Shown: piece after piece, positions 30,701 through 39,341 of the stretch | How positions within the stretch are numbered: position 1 is the stretch's first letter | Layout of the letters: each line of letters starts with the position of its first letter | From: Pseudonocardia cypriaca | Lineage (GTDB): Bacteria; Actinomycetota; Actinomycetes; Mycobacteriales; Pseudonocardiaceae | Assembly (NCBI RefSeq): GCF_006717045.1 | Contig: NZ_VFPH01000001.1 | Coordinates: forward strand, 1,922,001-1,986,000 | Length of the DNA: 64,000 nt | Reading direction: 5' to 3' | The notes under the pieces: model-generated | The model's input: the letters and a program-made list of their open reading frames with translations, nothing else | Database searches by the model: none | Told to the model about the DNA's origin: nothing | Made by a program: the position numbers and the translations under genes

Positions 30701-32690
30701 CGGCCACCGACAGCCCGACCGCCACCTGCTTCATCTCGATCCGGTCGATGAACAGGAAGCTCGCGAACACCGAGAGCATGATCACCGCCGCGCTGGTGAC
30801 GACGGCGGCGGAGCCGGCGATCCCGTCGAGCACGGCCTGCCGGGTCGGCACCCCGCTGCGCACGGCCTCGCGGATGCGGCTGACCAGGAAGATCTGGTAG
30901 TCGGTGGACAGGCCCACCAGGATCGCGAAGACCATCAGCGGCATCCGCGACCCGACGAAGCCCATGGACTCGAACCCGAGCAGGTCCTCGGCCCACGTCC
31001 CCTGGAACACCAGGACGAGCACACCCCAGGCGACGGCCACGGAGGCGAGGTTGAAGGCGACGCCGAGCGCCGCCAGCGGCAGCGACCGGAACGCGACCAG
31101 CATCACGAGCAGCGTTGCCAGTGTCACGAACACGATCACGGCCGGGATCCGGGCGTCCTGGTGCGCGGCGTAGTCGACGCCGCGCGCGATCTCCCCGCTC
31201 ACCGCGTGCTCGACGCCAGGGCCGGGCAGGGCGGCGGGCAGGACCTGCGCGCGCAGCTGCTGCAGCGAGGCGTGCGCCTCGGGGGAGTTCTCCGGGTGCG
31301 GCACCGGCACCCGGAACACGCTCGTCGTGCCGTCGGCGCTGGTGCGGAGCTCGTTCCCCGGGGTGCGCGCCGCGAGCCCGTCGAGGGCGACGGCCACGTC
31401 TGCGGCCCGCTCCGGCGCGGCGCGGACGGCCACGAGGTGCGCCGCGCCGGCGTCGGGGAAGGCCGCGGTGAGCCGGTCGTATGCGGCGACGGCGGGCACG
31501 CTCACCGGGAACGTCTCCTTGCCCTCGGTGGCCAGCCGCATCGCCGCGGCCGGCAGCGCGAGCGCGGCCGTGACCGCGAGGCCGGCCACCAGCGTCGCGA
31601 CCGGGCGGCGGAGCGCGGGCTGCAGCACCCGCTGCCACCGCCCGCTCGCCCCGTTCCGCGCGTGCCGGCGGCCGCCCGTGAAGCGTCCCAGCACGACGAG
31701 CAGCGCGGGCAGCACGGTGAGCGAGCCGGCCACCGCGACGGCGACGACGAGCATCGCGCCGGTGGCGATCGAGGAGAAGATCACGTCGCCGACCAGGTGC
31801 AGGCCGGCAAGCGACAGGATGACGGCGACCCCGGACGTCAGGACGACCCGGCCGGACGTTTCCGCTGCGGCCTCCACGGCGGCGCGGTGTGCGAGCCCGC
31901 GGGCCCGTTCCTCGCGGACGCGCTTGACGAGGAACAGCGCGTAGTCGACGCCGACCGCCATCCCGAGCAGGAACACCACGCTGATCGCGGCACCGCCGGC
32001 GTCCGGGAACACCCACGACGCCACCCCGTACAGGCCGACCGCGCCGGCGAACGCCGACAGGGCCAGCAGGACCGGCAGCCCCGCGGCCACCGCGGACCCG
32101 AACGCCAGGAACAGGATCGCGAACGTCAGGGGCAGGCTGATCAGCTCGACCCGGCCCAGGTCGGCGCCCAGCTTGTCGTCGACCCCAGCCGAGATCGAGG
32201 AACCGCCCGTCTGGACGACGACGAGGCCGGGGTGCGCGGCTTGCACGGCCGCCGTCTCGGGCAGCAGCGCGCGCACGGCCCTGCGGGCGGTGTCGGGGTC
32301 GCCGGCGAGCGTGACCGGCACGCGCACCGCGCTCCCGTCGGCGGCGCTCACCGGCTCGCCGACGCCCGCGACCTGGGGCAACGCCCGCATCCGCGCCGTG
32401 ACCTCCCGCGTGGCGGCCTCGGCGGCCACCGGGTCGAGCGGACCGGTCGGTGCGGTGATCAGCACCTGCTCCACCGGTGGCGGCGTCAGACCCGCGTCGG
32501 CCGCGATGGCCTCGGCGCGGCCCGCCTCCCCGACCCGGAAGTCGGCGAGCGTGCCGCGGTTGGTCCCGGTGGCCGCGCCCGCGCCGACGCACAGCACCAC
32601 GAACGCGACCCAGCAGACGATCGCCCACCACGGGCGCCGCGCACTCCAGGTCGCCACCCGCACCGCCGCACCGCGCTCCTCGTCGATCAC
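30570..32690 (-). CDS. MMPL/RND-family transporter, C-terminus altered by duplication
   Basis: 706 aa as it reads now. Two repeats of the RND fold: a leading TM (WWAIVCWVAFVVLCVGAGA), a large external domain, five TMs with AVGVDYALFLVKRVREE, then a second set with LVGLSTDYQIFLVSRIREA and a final MKQVAVGLSVAVLFDAVVLR. Such proteins export lipids or drugs. The tail after ERSWWP is out of frame (CCSTPWCCGSSSCRRC) because of the 80-bp duplication; before that event the gene would have ended at 30505 with RHPARAAAGAS. All TMs are retained, so the transporter could still work. GTG start at 32690. Confidence 0.9.
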   Translation of the reverse strand: MIDEERGAAVRVATWSARRPWWAIVCWVAFVVLCVGAGAATGTNRGTLADFRVGEAGRAEAIAADAGLTPPPVEQVLITAPTGPLDPVAAEAATREVTARMRALPQVAGVGEPVSAADGSAVRVPVTLAGDPDTARRAVRALLPETAAVQAAHPGLVVVQTGGSSISAGVDDKLGADLGRVELISLPLTFAILFLAFGSAVAAGLPVLLALSAFAGAVGLYGVASWVFPDAGGAAISVVFLLGMAVGVDYALFLVKRVREERARGLAHRAAVEAAAETSGRVVLTSGVAVILSLAGLHLVGDVIFSSIATGAMLVVAVAVAGSLTVLPALLVVLGRFTGGRRHARNGASGRWQRVLQPALRRPVATLVAGLAVTAALALPAAAMRLATEGKETFPVSVPAVAAYDRLTAAFPDAGAAHLVAVRAAPERAADVAVALDGLAARTPGNELRTSADGTTSVFRVPVPHPENSPEAHASLQQLRAQVLPAALPGPGVEHAVSGEIARGVDYAAHQDARIPAVIVFVTLATLLVMLVAFRSLPLAALGVAFNLASVAVAWGVLVLVFQGTWAEDLLGFESMGFVGSRMPLMVFAILVGLSTDYQIFLVSRIREAVRSGVPTRQAVLDGIAGSAAVVTSAAVIMLSVFASFLFIDRIEMKQVAVGLSVAVLFDAVVLRILILPSVLTLLGERSWWPCCSTPWCCGSSSCRRC

Positions 32691-32847
32691 CAGGCGAGCG
32701 TGGCCCGCCGGTGCCGCTGCGTCACTGCGGTGCCCCGGTCAGCAGGAGGTGGGGACAACCCCACCCGGGGAGCCTCCCCCTCGGTGGGCGGGCGCTCCCG
32801 GCCGGGTCACCATCCTCACGACGCGTTGACCCGCGCACCCGCGGTGT

Positions 32848-32958
32848 GGTCCAGTTCCCGGTGACGTGCAGTGCAGGAAGCCGGTGCGAATCCGGCGCGG
32901 TCCCGCCACTGTCACCGGGGGACACCCCGCGAGCCAGACACTCGCTGCCGTCACGACT
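32848..32958 (+). promoter_or_regulatory. Cobalamin riboswitch upstream of cobN
   Basis: Core elements are GCAGGAAGCCGGTGCGAATC (32873-32892), GCGCGGTCCCGCCACTGTCA (32895-32914) and the B12 box GAGCCAGACA (32931-32940). The GGGAGGAA ribosome site of cobN lies at 32985-32992, close enough to be occluded when adenosylcobalamin binds. The remaining 32691-32847 stretch holds the divergent MMPL/cobN promoters, with a possible TTGACC -35 at 32826-32831; nothing else is evident. Confidence 0.95.
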
Positions 32959-32997
32959 CCGCCGAGCAGAGGGCGCGGACCCTCGGGAGGAACGCCG

Positions 32998-35900
32998 ATG
33001 ACGCAGCCCGTGCTGCTGCTCTCCACCGCCGACACCGAACTGCTGGCCGCTCGCGGCTCCGGTGCGCTCTACCGCACCGCGAACCCGGCGCGCGTCGAAC
33101 CCGAGGGGCTGCCCGCGCTGCTCGACGGCGTCGCCGTCGTCGTGCTGCGGCTGCTGGGCGGGCGCCGGGCCTGGCCGGAAGGGGTCGACGCGCTGGTCGC
33201 CTCCGGGCTGCCGGTCGTGCTGCTGGGTGGCGAGGCCGCGCCGGACGCAGAGCTGATGGCCGCCTCGACCGTGCCGGCAGGCGTCGCTTCCGAGGCGCTC
33301 GCCTACCTCGCGGCAGGCGGCACCGCCAACCTGCGCGAGCTGCACCGCTTCCTCTCCGACACCGTGCTGCTCACCGGCGAGGGCTTCGAGCCCCCGGCCG
33401 CGACGCCGGAGTTCGGCGTGCACGGCTCCCGGGAGCAGGACCCGGCGCGCCCGACCGTCGGCGTCGTCTTCTACCGGGCGCACGCCCTGTCCGGGAACAC
33501 CGCGTTCGTCGACGTCCTGTGCGACGCGATCGAGGCCAGGGGCGCGAACGCGCTGCCGGTGTTCTGCGGGTCGCTGCGCGGGGCGCAGCCGGAGCTGATG
33601 GAGCTGCTCGGACGGGCGGACGCGCTGGTCGCCACGGTGCTCGCGGCGGGCGGCACCGTCGCGGCCGACGCGAGCGCAGGCGGCGAGGAGGACTCGTGGA
33701 ACGCGGGCGCGCTCGCCACCCTCGACGTCCCGGTCCTGCAGGGCCTGTGCCTCACGACGTCGCGCGCGACGTGGGCGGAGTCGGACGCCGCGCTCTCGCC
33801 GATGGACGCCGCGATGCAGGTCGCGATCCCGGAGTTCGACGGTCGCCTGATCACGGTGCCGTTCTCGTTCAAGGAGACCGAGCCCGGCGACGACATCCCG
33901 GTCTACCGCGCCGACCCCGAGCGCGCCGCCCGGCTGGCCGGCCTCGCGGTGCGGCACGCCCGGCTGCACGCCACCCCGGTCGCCTCCCGGAAGCTCGCGG
34001 TGGTGCTCTCGTCGTACCCGACCAAGCACTCGCGCGTGGGCAACGCGGTCGGGCTGGACACGCCCGCGTCCGCCGTCGTGCTGCTGCGCGCCCTGCGGGA
34101 GGCCGGCTACGCGGTCGGTGACTTCCCGGAAGACTCCGACGAGCTGATCCATTCGCTGATCGCGGCAGGCGGGCACGACGTCGAGTGGCTCACCGAGGAC
34201 CAGCTGGCCGCCGCACCGGCGCGCGTCCGGCTCTCCGACTACCGGCGCTGGTTCGACGCCCTCCCGGCCGCGCTCACCGACGGCATGCGGGAGCACTGGG
34301 GCGAGCCGCCCGGCTCGCTCTACGTCGACCGGGACGAGATCGTGCTGGCCTCGCTGCGGTTCGGCAACGTCGTGCTGATGATCCAGCCGCCGCGCGGGTT
34401 CGGCGAGAACCCGGTGGCGATCTACCACGACCCGGACCTGCCGCCGTCGCACCACTACCTGGCCGCGTACCGCTGGCTCGACCACGAGTTCGGCGCCGAC
34501 GCCGTGATCCACCTCGGCAAGCACGGCACCCTGGAATGGCTGCCCGGCAAGGGCCTCGGCCTGGCCGCCGAGGATGCCCCGGACGCCGTGCTCGGCGAGC
34601 TGCCGCTGGTGTACCCGTTCATCGTCAACGACCCGGGCGAGGGCACCCAGGCCAAGCGCCGCGGCCACGCCGTGGTGGTGGACCACCTCGTCCCACCCAT
34701 GGCCCGAGCCGACACCTACGGCGAGATGGCCAAGCTCGAACAGCTCCTCGACGAGTACGCCACCGTGCAGGCCATGGACCCGGCGAAGCTCCCCGCCCTG
34801 CGCACGCAGATCTGGGAGGTCGTGACGGCGGCCCAGCTGCACCACGACCTGCACGTCGACGCCGCGCCAGGAGAGGAGTCGTTCGACGACTTCATCCTCC
34901 ACATCGACGGCTACCTCTGCGAGGTCAAGGACGTCCAGATCCGCGACGGCCTGCACGTCCTCGGCGGCCCGCCGCGCGACGAGGCGCAGGTCAACCTGGT
35001 GCTGTCGATCCTGCGGGCCAGCCAGGTGTGGGGCGGGAAGCAGGCCCTCCCCGGCCTCCGCGCGGCCCTGGCGACGTGGGCGGGCCTGGACGAGCAGTCC
35101 CTCCTCGCAGCCCCCGGCGAGCGCCCCGACGCACTCGACCATTCCGACGAACGGCGCGTTCGTCGGATAGGTTCCGACGAACGCGCCGCTCGTCGGATTG
35201 GGCAGCTGCTCGCCGTCGCCCCGGGGCCTGCCGTCACCAACGCCGATCTCGTCGACGTGCTCGAGGGTGTCGCCCGGGCCCTCGTCTTCCGCCTCCAGGA
35301 GCGCGGATGGGCCGAGCCGGCCGCCGTGTGCTCCGAGCTGCTGGGGGAGGAGATCCCCTCGGTCGTGGCGGTGCTGGAGTTCGGGTGCGCCGAGGTCGTC
35401 CCCCGGCTGGATCGCACCACCGACGAGGTCACGGCCGTCCTCCACGCCCTCGACGGCGGGTACGTCCCGGCCGGGCCGTCCGGCTCGCCGACCCGCGGGC
35501 TGGTCAACGTGCTGCCGACCGGGCGGAACTTCTACTCGGTCGACCCGAAGGCGATCCCCTCCCGGTCGGCGTGGGAGATCGGTTCGGCGCTGGCCGACTC
35601 GCTGGTCGCGCGCCACGTCGCCGACACCGGCACGTACCCGCAGTCGGTGGGCCTCACCGTCTGGGGCACGAGCGCCATGCGCACCCAGGGTGACGACCTC
35701 GCGGAGATCCTCGCGCTCATCGGCTGCCGCCCGGTCTGGGACGACGCCTCGCGCCGCGTCACCGGCTTCGAGGTCGTGCCGCTCGAGGAGCTGGGGCGCC
35801 CGCGCATCGACGTCACCGTCCGCATCTCGGGCTTCTTCCGCGACGCGTTCCCGCATGTCATCGGCCTGCTCGACGACGCGATCCGCGCCGTCGCCGAGCT

Positions 35901-36705
35901 GGACGAACCGGCCGACCAGAACTACCTGCGGGCCCACGTCGAGGAGGACACCGCCCAGCACGGTGACCGCCGCCGCGCCACGTCCCGGATCTTCGGTTCC
36001 AAGCCGGGCGCGTACGGGGCCGGGCTGCTGCCGCTGATCGACGCCCGCAACTGGCGCAGCGACGCAGACCTCGCCGAGGTCTACGCGGTCTGGGGCGGCT
36101 ACGCCTACGGCCGCGGCCTCGACGGGCGGGAGGCGCGGGCCGACATGGAGCAGTCCTTCCGGCGGATCGCCGTTGCCGCGAAGAACCAGGACACCCGCGA
36201 GCACGACATCGTCGACTCCGACGACTACTTCCAGTACCACGGCGGCATGGTCGCGATGGTGCGCGCGCTGACCGGGCGCTCGCCCGCCGCGTACGTCGGC
36301 GACTCCGCGGTGCCGCAGGCGGTGAAGACGCGCACCCTCGCGGAGGAGACCAAGCGGGTGTTCCGCGCCCGCGTGGTCAATCCGAAGTGGATCGCGGCCA
36401 TGCAGCGCCACGGCTACAAGGGCGCGTTCGAGCTGGCCGCCACCGTCGACTACCTGTTCGGCTACGACGCCACCGCAGGCGTGGTCGACGACTGGATGTA
36501 CGGGCAGCTCGCCGAGAGCTACGTCTTCGACGAGACCAACCGGGCGTTCATGGAGAAGTCGAACCCGTGGGCGCTGCGCGGCATCACCGAGCGCCTCCTC
36601 GAAGCGGCCGACCGGGGCATGTGGGCCAAGCCGGACGACGCGGTGCTCGACCGGCTCCGCCAGACCTACCTCGACCTCGAAGGTGATCTGGAGGGCGAGC
36701 AGTGA
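32998..36705 (+). CDS. cobN: Cobaltochelatase subunit CobN
   Basis: 1235 aa, the corrin-binding large subunit of the ATP-dependent cobaltochelatase, homologous to ChlH/BchH. Hallmarks include VGVVFYRAHALSGNTAFVD, FPEDSDELIHSLI, AVIHLGKHGTLEWLPGKG, GEGTQAKRRGHAVVVDHLVPP and, near the C-terminus, RVVNPKWIAAMQRHGYKGA. It works with the AAA+/VWA subunit encoded at 12802. Residues 716-734 (SDERRVRRIG-SDERAARRI) come from an in-frame palindromic element not expected in the family. ATG at 32998 follows GGGAGGAA and a cobalamin riboswitch, so translation is B12-repressible. Confidence 0.96.
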   Translation: MTQPVLLLSTADTELLAARGSGALYRTANPARVEPEGLPALLDGVAVVVLRLLGGRRAWPEGVDALVASGLPVVLLGGEAAPDAELMAASTVPAGVASEALAYLAAGGTANLRELHRFLSDTVLLTGEGFEPPAATPEFGVHGSREQDPARPTVGVVFYRAHALSGNTAFVDVLCDAIEARGANALPVFCGSLRGAQPELMELLGRADALVATVLAAGGTVAADASAGGEEDSWNAGALATLDVPVLQGLCLTTSRATWAESDAALSPMDAAMQVAIPEFDGRLITVPFSFKETEPGDDIPVYRADPERAARLAGLAVRHARLHATPVASRKLAVVLSSYPTKHSRVGNAVGLDTPASAVVLLRALREAGYAVGDFPEDSDELIHSLIAAGGHDVEWLTEDQLAAAPARVRLSDYRRWFDALPAALTDGMREHWGEPPGSLYVDRDEIVLASLRFGNVVLMIQPPRGFGENPVAIYHDPDLPPSHHYLAAYRWLDHEFGADAVIHLGKHGTLEWLPGKGLGLAAEDAPDAVLGELPLVYPFIVNDPGEGTQAKRRGHAVVVDHLVPPMARADTYGEMAKLEQLLDEYATVQAMDPAKLPALRTQIWEVVTAAQLHHDLHVDAAPGEESFDDFILHIDGYLCEVKDVQIRDGLHVLGGPPRDEAQVNLVLSILRASQVWGGKQALPGLRAALATWAGLDEQSLLAAPGERPDALDHSDERRVRRIGSDERAARRIGQLLAVAPGPAVTNADLVDVLEGVARALVFRLQERGWAEPAAVCSELLGEEIPSVVAVLEFGCAEVVPRLDRTTDEVTAVLHALDGGYVPAGPSGSPTRGLVNVLPTGRNFYSVDPKAIPSRSAWEIGSALADSLVARHVADTGTYPQSVGLTVWGTSAMRTQGDDLAEILALIGCRPVWDDASRRVTGFEVVPLEELGRPRIDVTVRISGFFRDAFPHVIGLLDDAIRAVAELDEPADQNYLRAHVEEDTAQHGDRRRATSRIFGSKPGAYGAGLLPLIDARNWRSDADLAEVYAVWGGYAYGRGLDGREARADMEQSFRRIAVAAKNQDTREHDIVDSDDYFQYHGGMVAMVRALTGRSPAAYVGDSAVPQAVKTRTLAEETKRVFRARVVNPKWIAAMQRHGYKGAFELAATVDYLFGYDATAGVVDDWMYGQLAESYVFDETNRAFMEKSNPWALRGITERLLEAADRGMWAKPDDAVLDRLRQTYLDLEGDLEGEQ
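35142..35198 (-). repeat. 57-bp double-hairpin palindromic element, copy C (inside cobN)
   Basis: Opposite orientation to copies A and B. TTCCGACGAACGGCGCGTT begins the first hairpin and TTCCGACGAACGCGCCGCT the second, separated by an ATAGG spacer. Exactly 19 codons, no stop, frame preserved on both sides. Confidence 0.95.
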
Positions 36706-36775
36706 GCGAGCTTGCGAGCGAACCAGTGTCACAGCGCCTGCGCGAAGCGCCGGCCGAGCGCAGCGAGGCCGAGCG

Positions 36776-37510
36776 ATGAGCACGCTGGTCGGAGTGGGTG
36801 TTGGCCCGGGCGACCCCGAGCTCGTCACGGTCAAGGCGGCCAACCTCCTGGCCAAGGCCGACGTCGTGTTCGTCCCCGTCGCCGACACGGGGGAGACGGG
36901 CCGCGCCGAGCAGACCGTCCTCTACTACGCCGAGGCGTGGCGCGTGGAGCGCGTGGTCTTCGCGCTGCACGACCGCGAGCACGGCGAGCGCCGGGAGCGC
37001 GCATGGGACGCCGCCGCCGCGCAGGTCGCCGCCTGGTTCGCCGCGCACCCCGGCGGCACCGCGGTGTTCGCGACCATCGGCGACCCGTGCGTCTACTCGA
37101 CGTTCAGCTACCTCGCCGCGTCCGTCCGCGGCGTGCTGGGCGACCTCGAGGTGCAGCTCGTCCCCGGGATCACGGCGATGCAGGACCTCGCAGCGCGGTC
37201 CGGTACCCCGCTGGTGGAGGGCCGCGAGCCCCTCGCCCTGTTCCCGATGACGGCCGGGCCGGAGCGGTTCCGGGAGGCGCTGGAGCGCGGCGACGCGGTG
37301 GCCGCGTACAAGTTCGGCCGGATGCTGCCCGAGACCCTCGCCGCCCTGCGCGAGACGGGCCGGATCGACGAGGCCGTGTACGGCGCCGGCCTCGGCCTCC
37401 CCGAGGAGGACATCCGCCCCGCGGCCGCCCTGGACCCGCAGGAGTGCGGCCCGTACCTGGCCACGCTGATCGTGCCCCCGAAGCGGACGGGCCGAGGCGG
37501 CTCCCTGTGA
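36776..37510 (+). CDS. cobI: Precorrin-2 C20-methyltransferase CobI/CbiL
   Basis: 244 aa. LVGVGVGPGDPELVTVKAA at the N-terminus is the SAM-binding tetrapyrrole methylase motif; AVFATIGDPCVYSTFSYLA and VQLVPGITAMQDLAARSG are CobI/CbiL features, and YGAGLGLPEEDI closes the domain. It methylates C20 of precorrin-2. The 70-base gap after cobN contains GAGCGAGC-type repeats (GAGCGAGCTTGCGAGCGAA) that are common spacer sequence in actinomycetes. The TGA overlaps the GTG of the bluB-cobT fusion (GTGA 37507-37510). Confidence 0.94.
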   Translation: MSTLVGVGVGPGDPELVTVKAANLLAKADVVFVPVADTGETGRAEQTVLYYAEAWRVERVVFALHDREHGERRERAWDAAAAQVAAWFAAHPGGTAVFATIGDPCVYSTFSYLAASVRGVLGDLEVQLVPGITAMQDLAARSGTPLVEGREPLALFPMTAGPERFREALERGDAVAAYKFGRMLPETLAALRETGRIDEAVYGAGLGLPEEDIRPAAALDPQECGPYLATLIVPPKRTGRGGSL

Positions 37511-39339
37511 CGGGTGCCGATTCCGACGAACGGCGCTGTGGTTCCACTGAGGACTCCGCGCTGGCTTCGCTGCACGCGCAGACCTCAGACATGCGTTGGC
37601 GTCGGACAGGTTCCGACCAACGCGCCGTTCGTCGGAACGCCTTCTACGAAACCGTGCACTCCCGCAGGGACGTGCGCTCCGGGTTCCGGCGCGATCCTGT
37701 CGACGACGCCGTGCTCGCCCGGGTGCTGGAGGCCGCGCACGCGGCCCCGTCGGTGGGGTTCTCCCAGCCGTGGGACTTCCTCGTGCTGCGCGACCGCGCC
37801 GTCCGCGAGCGGGTGCACGCCCACGTCGCCGCGGCCCGGGAGGCCTACGCCGCGTCGCTCCCGGCGGCTCGGGCGGCGGCGTTCCGCGACGTCAAGGTCG
37901 AGGCGATCCTCGACGCGCCGCTGAACATCGCCGTCACCTGCGACCCCACCCGCGGTGGCCGGCACGTCCTCGGCCGGCACACCCAGCCGCGCACCGCGCA
38001 GTACTCGGTGGTCGGGGCAGTGCAGAACCTCTGGCTCGCCGCCCGCGCCGAGGGCCTCGGCGTCGGCTGGGTCAGCTTCGGCGACGAGCGGGCCCTCGCC
38101 GCGCTGCTGGGCCTGCCGCCGCACCTGGACCTGGTGGCCTACCTGTGCGTCGGGCACGTCGACGCCTTCCCGGACGAGCCGGAGCTCGCCACGGCGGGCT
38201 GGGCGCGCCGCCGCCCGCTGCGCTGGGCCGTGCACCACGACACCTACGGACGCCGAGGCCTGCCCGGGGAGGAACCGATGGACCTGCTCGCCGAGACCGT
38301 CGCCGCGATCGGGCCGGCGGACGCCGCGGCGCGCACCGCTGCCGCCGAGCGCCTCGACCGGATGACGAAGCCGCGCGGGGCGCTCGGCAAGGTGGAGGAC
38401 CTCGCCGTCACGCTCGCCGGGATCGCCGGAACCTGCCCGCCGCCGGTGCCCGAGCCGGCCGCGGTGGCCGTGTTCGCCGCCGACCACGGGGTGCACGCCC
38501 AGGGCGTGACGCCGTGGCCGCAGGAGGTCACGGCCCAGATGGTCGCGAACTTCCTGGCCGGGGGAGCGGTGGTGAACGCCTTCGCGCGGCGGCTCGGCGT
38601 CGAGGTCTGCGTGGTCGACGTCGGAGTGGCCGCGCCCCTGGACCCGGCGCCCGGTCTTCTCCCGCGGCGGATCGCCGACGGCACCGCCGACCTGGCCACC
38701 GGTCCCGCCCTGACCCGCGAGCAGGCCCGCGCCGCGGTCGAGGTGGGGATCGAGACGGCCCGCGACCTCGTCACGGCCGGCAACCGCTGCCTCGTCACCG
38801 GTGACATGGGCATCGCCAACACCACCGCGGCCGCGGCCCTGATCAGCGCCTTCACCGGCGCCGAACCGGGGGAGGTGACCGGCCGCGGCACCGGTGTCGA
38901 CGACGCGACCCTCGCCCACAAGACGGCCGTGGTGGCCGCCGCCCTGGCCCGCCACCGCCCCGACCCGGCCGACCCGCTCGGCGTGCTGGCCGCCGTCGGC
39001 GGCCTGGAGCACGCTGCGCTGGCCGGGTTCGCGCTCGCCGGCGCCGCCCTGCGCGTGCCGGTGCTGCTCGACGGGGTGAACGCAGGCGCCGCCGCCCTCG
39101 CCGCGGCCGCGTTCGCCCCGGACGCGCGCGCCTACTGGGTGGCAGGTCACCGCTCCGCCGAGCCGGGTCACACCCGCGCCCTCGCCCACCTGCACCTCGA
39201 CCCGCTGCTCGACCTCGGCATGCGGCTCGGGGAGGGCACCGGCGCCCTGCTCGCCCTCCCGGTGCTCCAGAGCGCGGCCCAGGCGTTGCAGGACGTCGCC
39301 ACCTTCGACGCCGCCGGGGTGACCGACAAGACCAGCTGA
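37507..39339 (+). CDS. cobT: BluB-CobT fusion: DMB synthase / nicotinate-nucleotide-DMB phosphoribosyltransferase
   Basis: 610 aa. Residues 44-245 are BluB, the flavin-destroying enzyme that makes 5,6-dimethylbenzimidazole (RRDVRSGFRRDPVDDAVL, APSVGFSQPWDFLVLRD, GRHTQPRTAQYSVVGAVQN). After GRRGLPGEEP comes CobT (about 258-610), which activates that base to alpha-ribazole phosphate (KPRGALGKVEDLAVTLAGI, FAADHGVHAQGVTPWPQEVT, TGDMGIANTTAAAAL, GVNAGAAALAAAAF). Substrate could pass between the sites. GTG at 37507 is coupled to cobI; residues 6-43 are repeat-encoded. ATG at 37591 (residue 29) is an alternative start that would drop most of the element. Confidence 0.93.
   Translation: MTGADSDERRCGSTEDSALASLHAQTSDMRWRRTGSDQRAVRRNAFYETVHSRRDVRSGFRRDPVDDAVLARVLEAAHAAPSVGFSQPWDFLVLRDRAVRERVHAHVAAAREAYAASLPAARAAAFRDVKVEAILDAPLNIAVTCDPTRGGRHVLGRHTQPRTAQYSVVGAVQNLWLAARAEGLGVGWVSFGDERALAALLGLPPHLDLVAYLCVGHVDAFPDEPELATAGWARRRPLRWAVHHDTYGRRGLPGEEPMDLLAETVAAIGPADAAARTAAAERLDRMTKPRGALGKVEDLAVTLAGIAGTCPPPVPEPAAVAVFAADHGVHAQGVTPWPQEVTAQMVANFLAGGAVVNAFARRLGVEVCVVDVGVAAPLDPAPGLLPRRIADGTADLATGPALTREQARAAVEVGIETARDLVTAGNRCLVTGDMGIANTTAAAALISAFTGAEPGEVTGRGTGVDDATLAHKTAVVAAALARHRPDPADPLGVLAAVGGLEHAALAGFALAGAALRVPVLLDGVNAGAAALAAAAFAPDARAYWVAGHRSAEPGHTRALAHLHLDPLLDLGMRLGEGTGALLALPVLQSAAQALQDVATFDAAGVTDKTS
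37521..37637 (-). repeat. Palindromic element, copy D, with a nested ~60-bp insertion (5' end of bluB-cobT)
   Basis: Same orientation as copy C. Bases 37537-37600 replace four bases of the first hairpin loop and right arm, a net gain of 60, again a multiple of three. The nested piece has its own CTGAGG/CCTCAG ends (37547-37587), so it may be a second palindromic element inserted into the first. Confidence 0.85.
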
Positions 39340-39341
39340 AG

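Noticed and set aside
36706..36775. GAGCGAGC-type repeats between cobN and cobI as a novel element
   Set aside because: Such sequences are common short spacers in GC-rich actinomycetes; only one locus is seen here.
32722..36888. A 1388-residue open frame on the minus strand opposite cobN
   Set aside because: It is an antisense shadow of a GC-rich gene: low-complexity composition, no domain, and complete overlap with the well-supported CobN and its riboswitch.
10376..37637. The regularly similar palindromes as a CRISPR array
   Set aside because: Copies are kilobases apart, inside genes, without spacers or cas genes.
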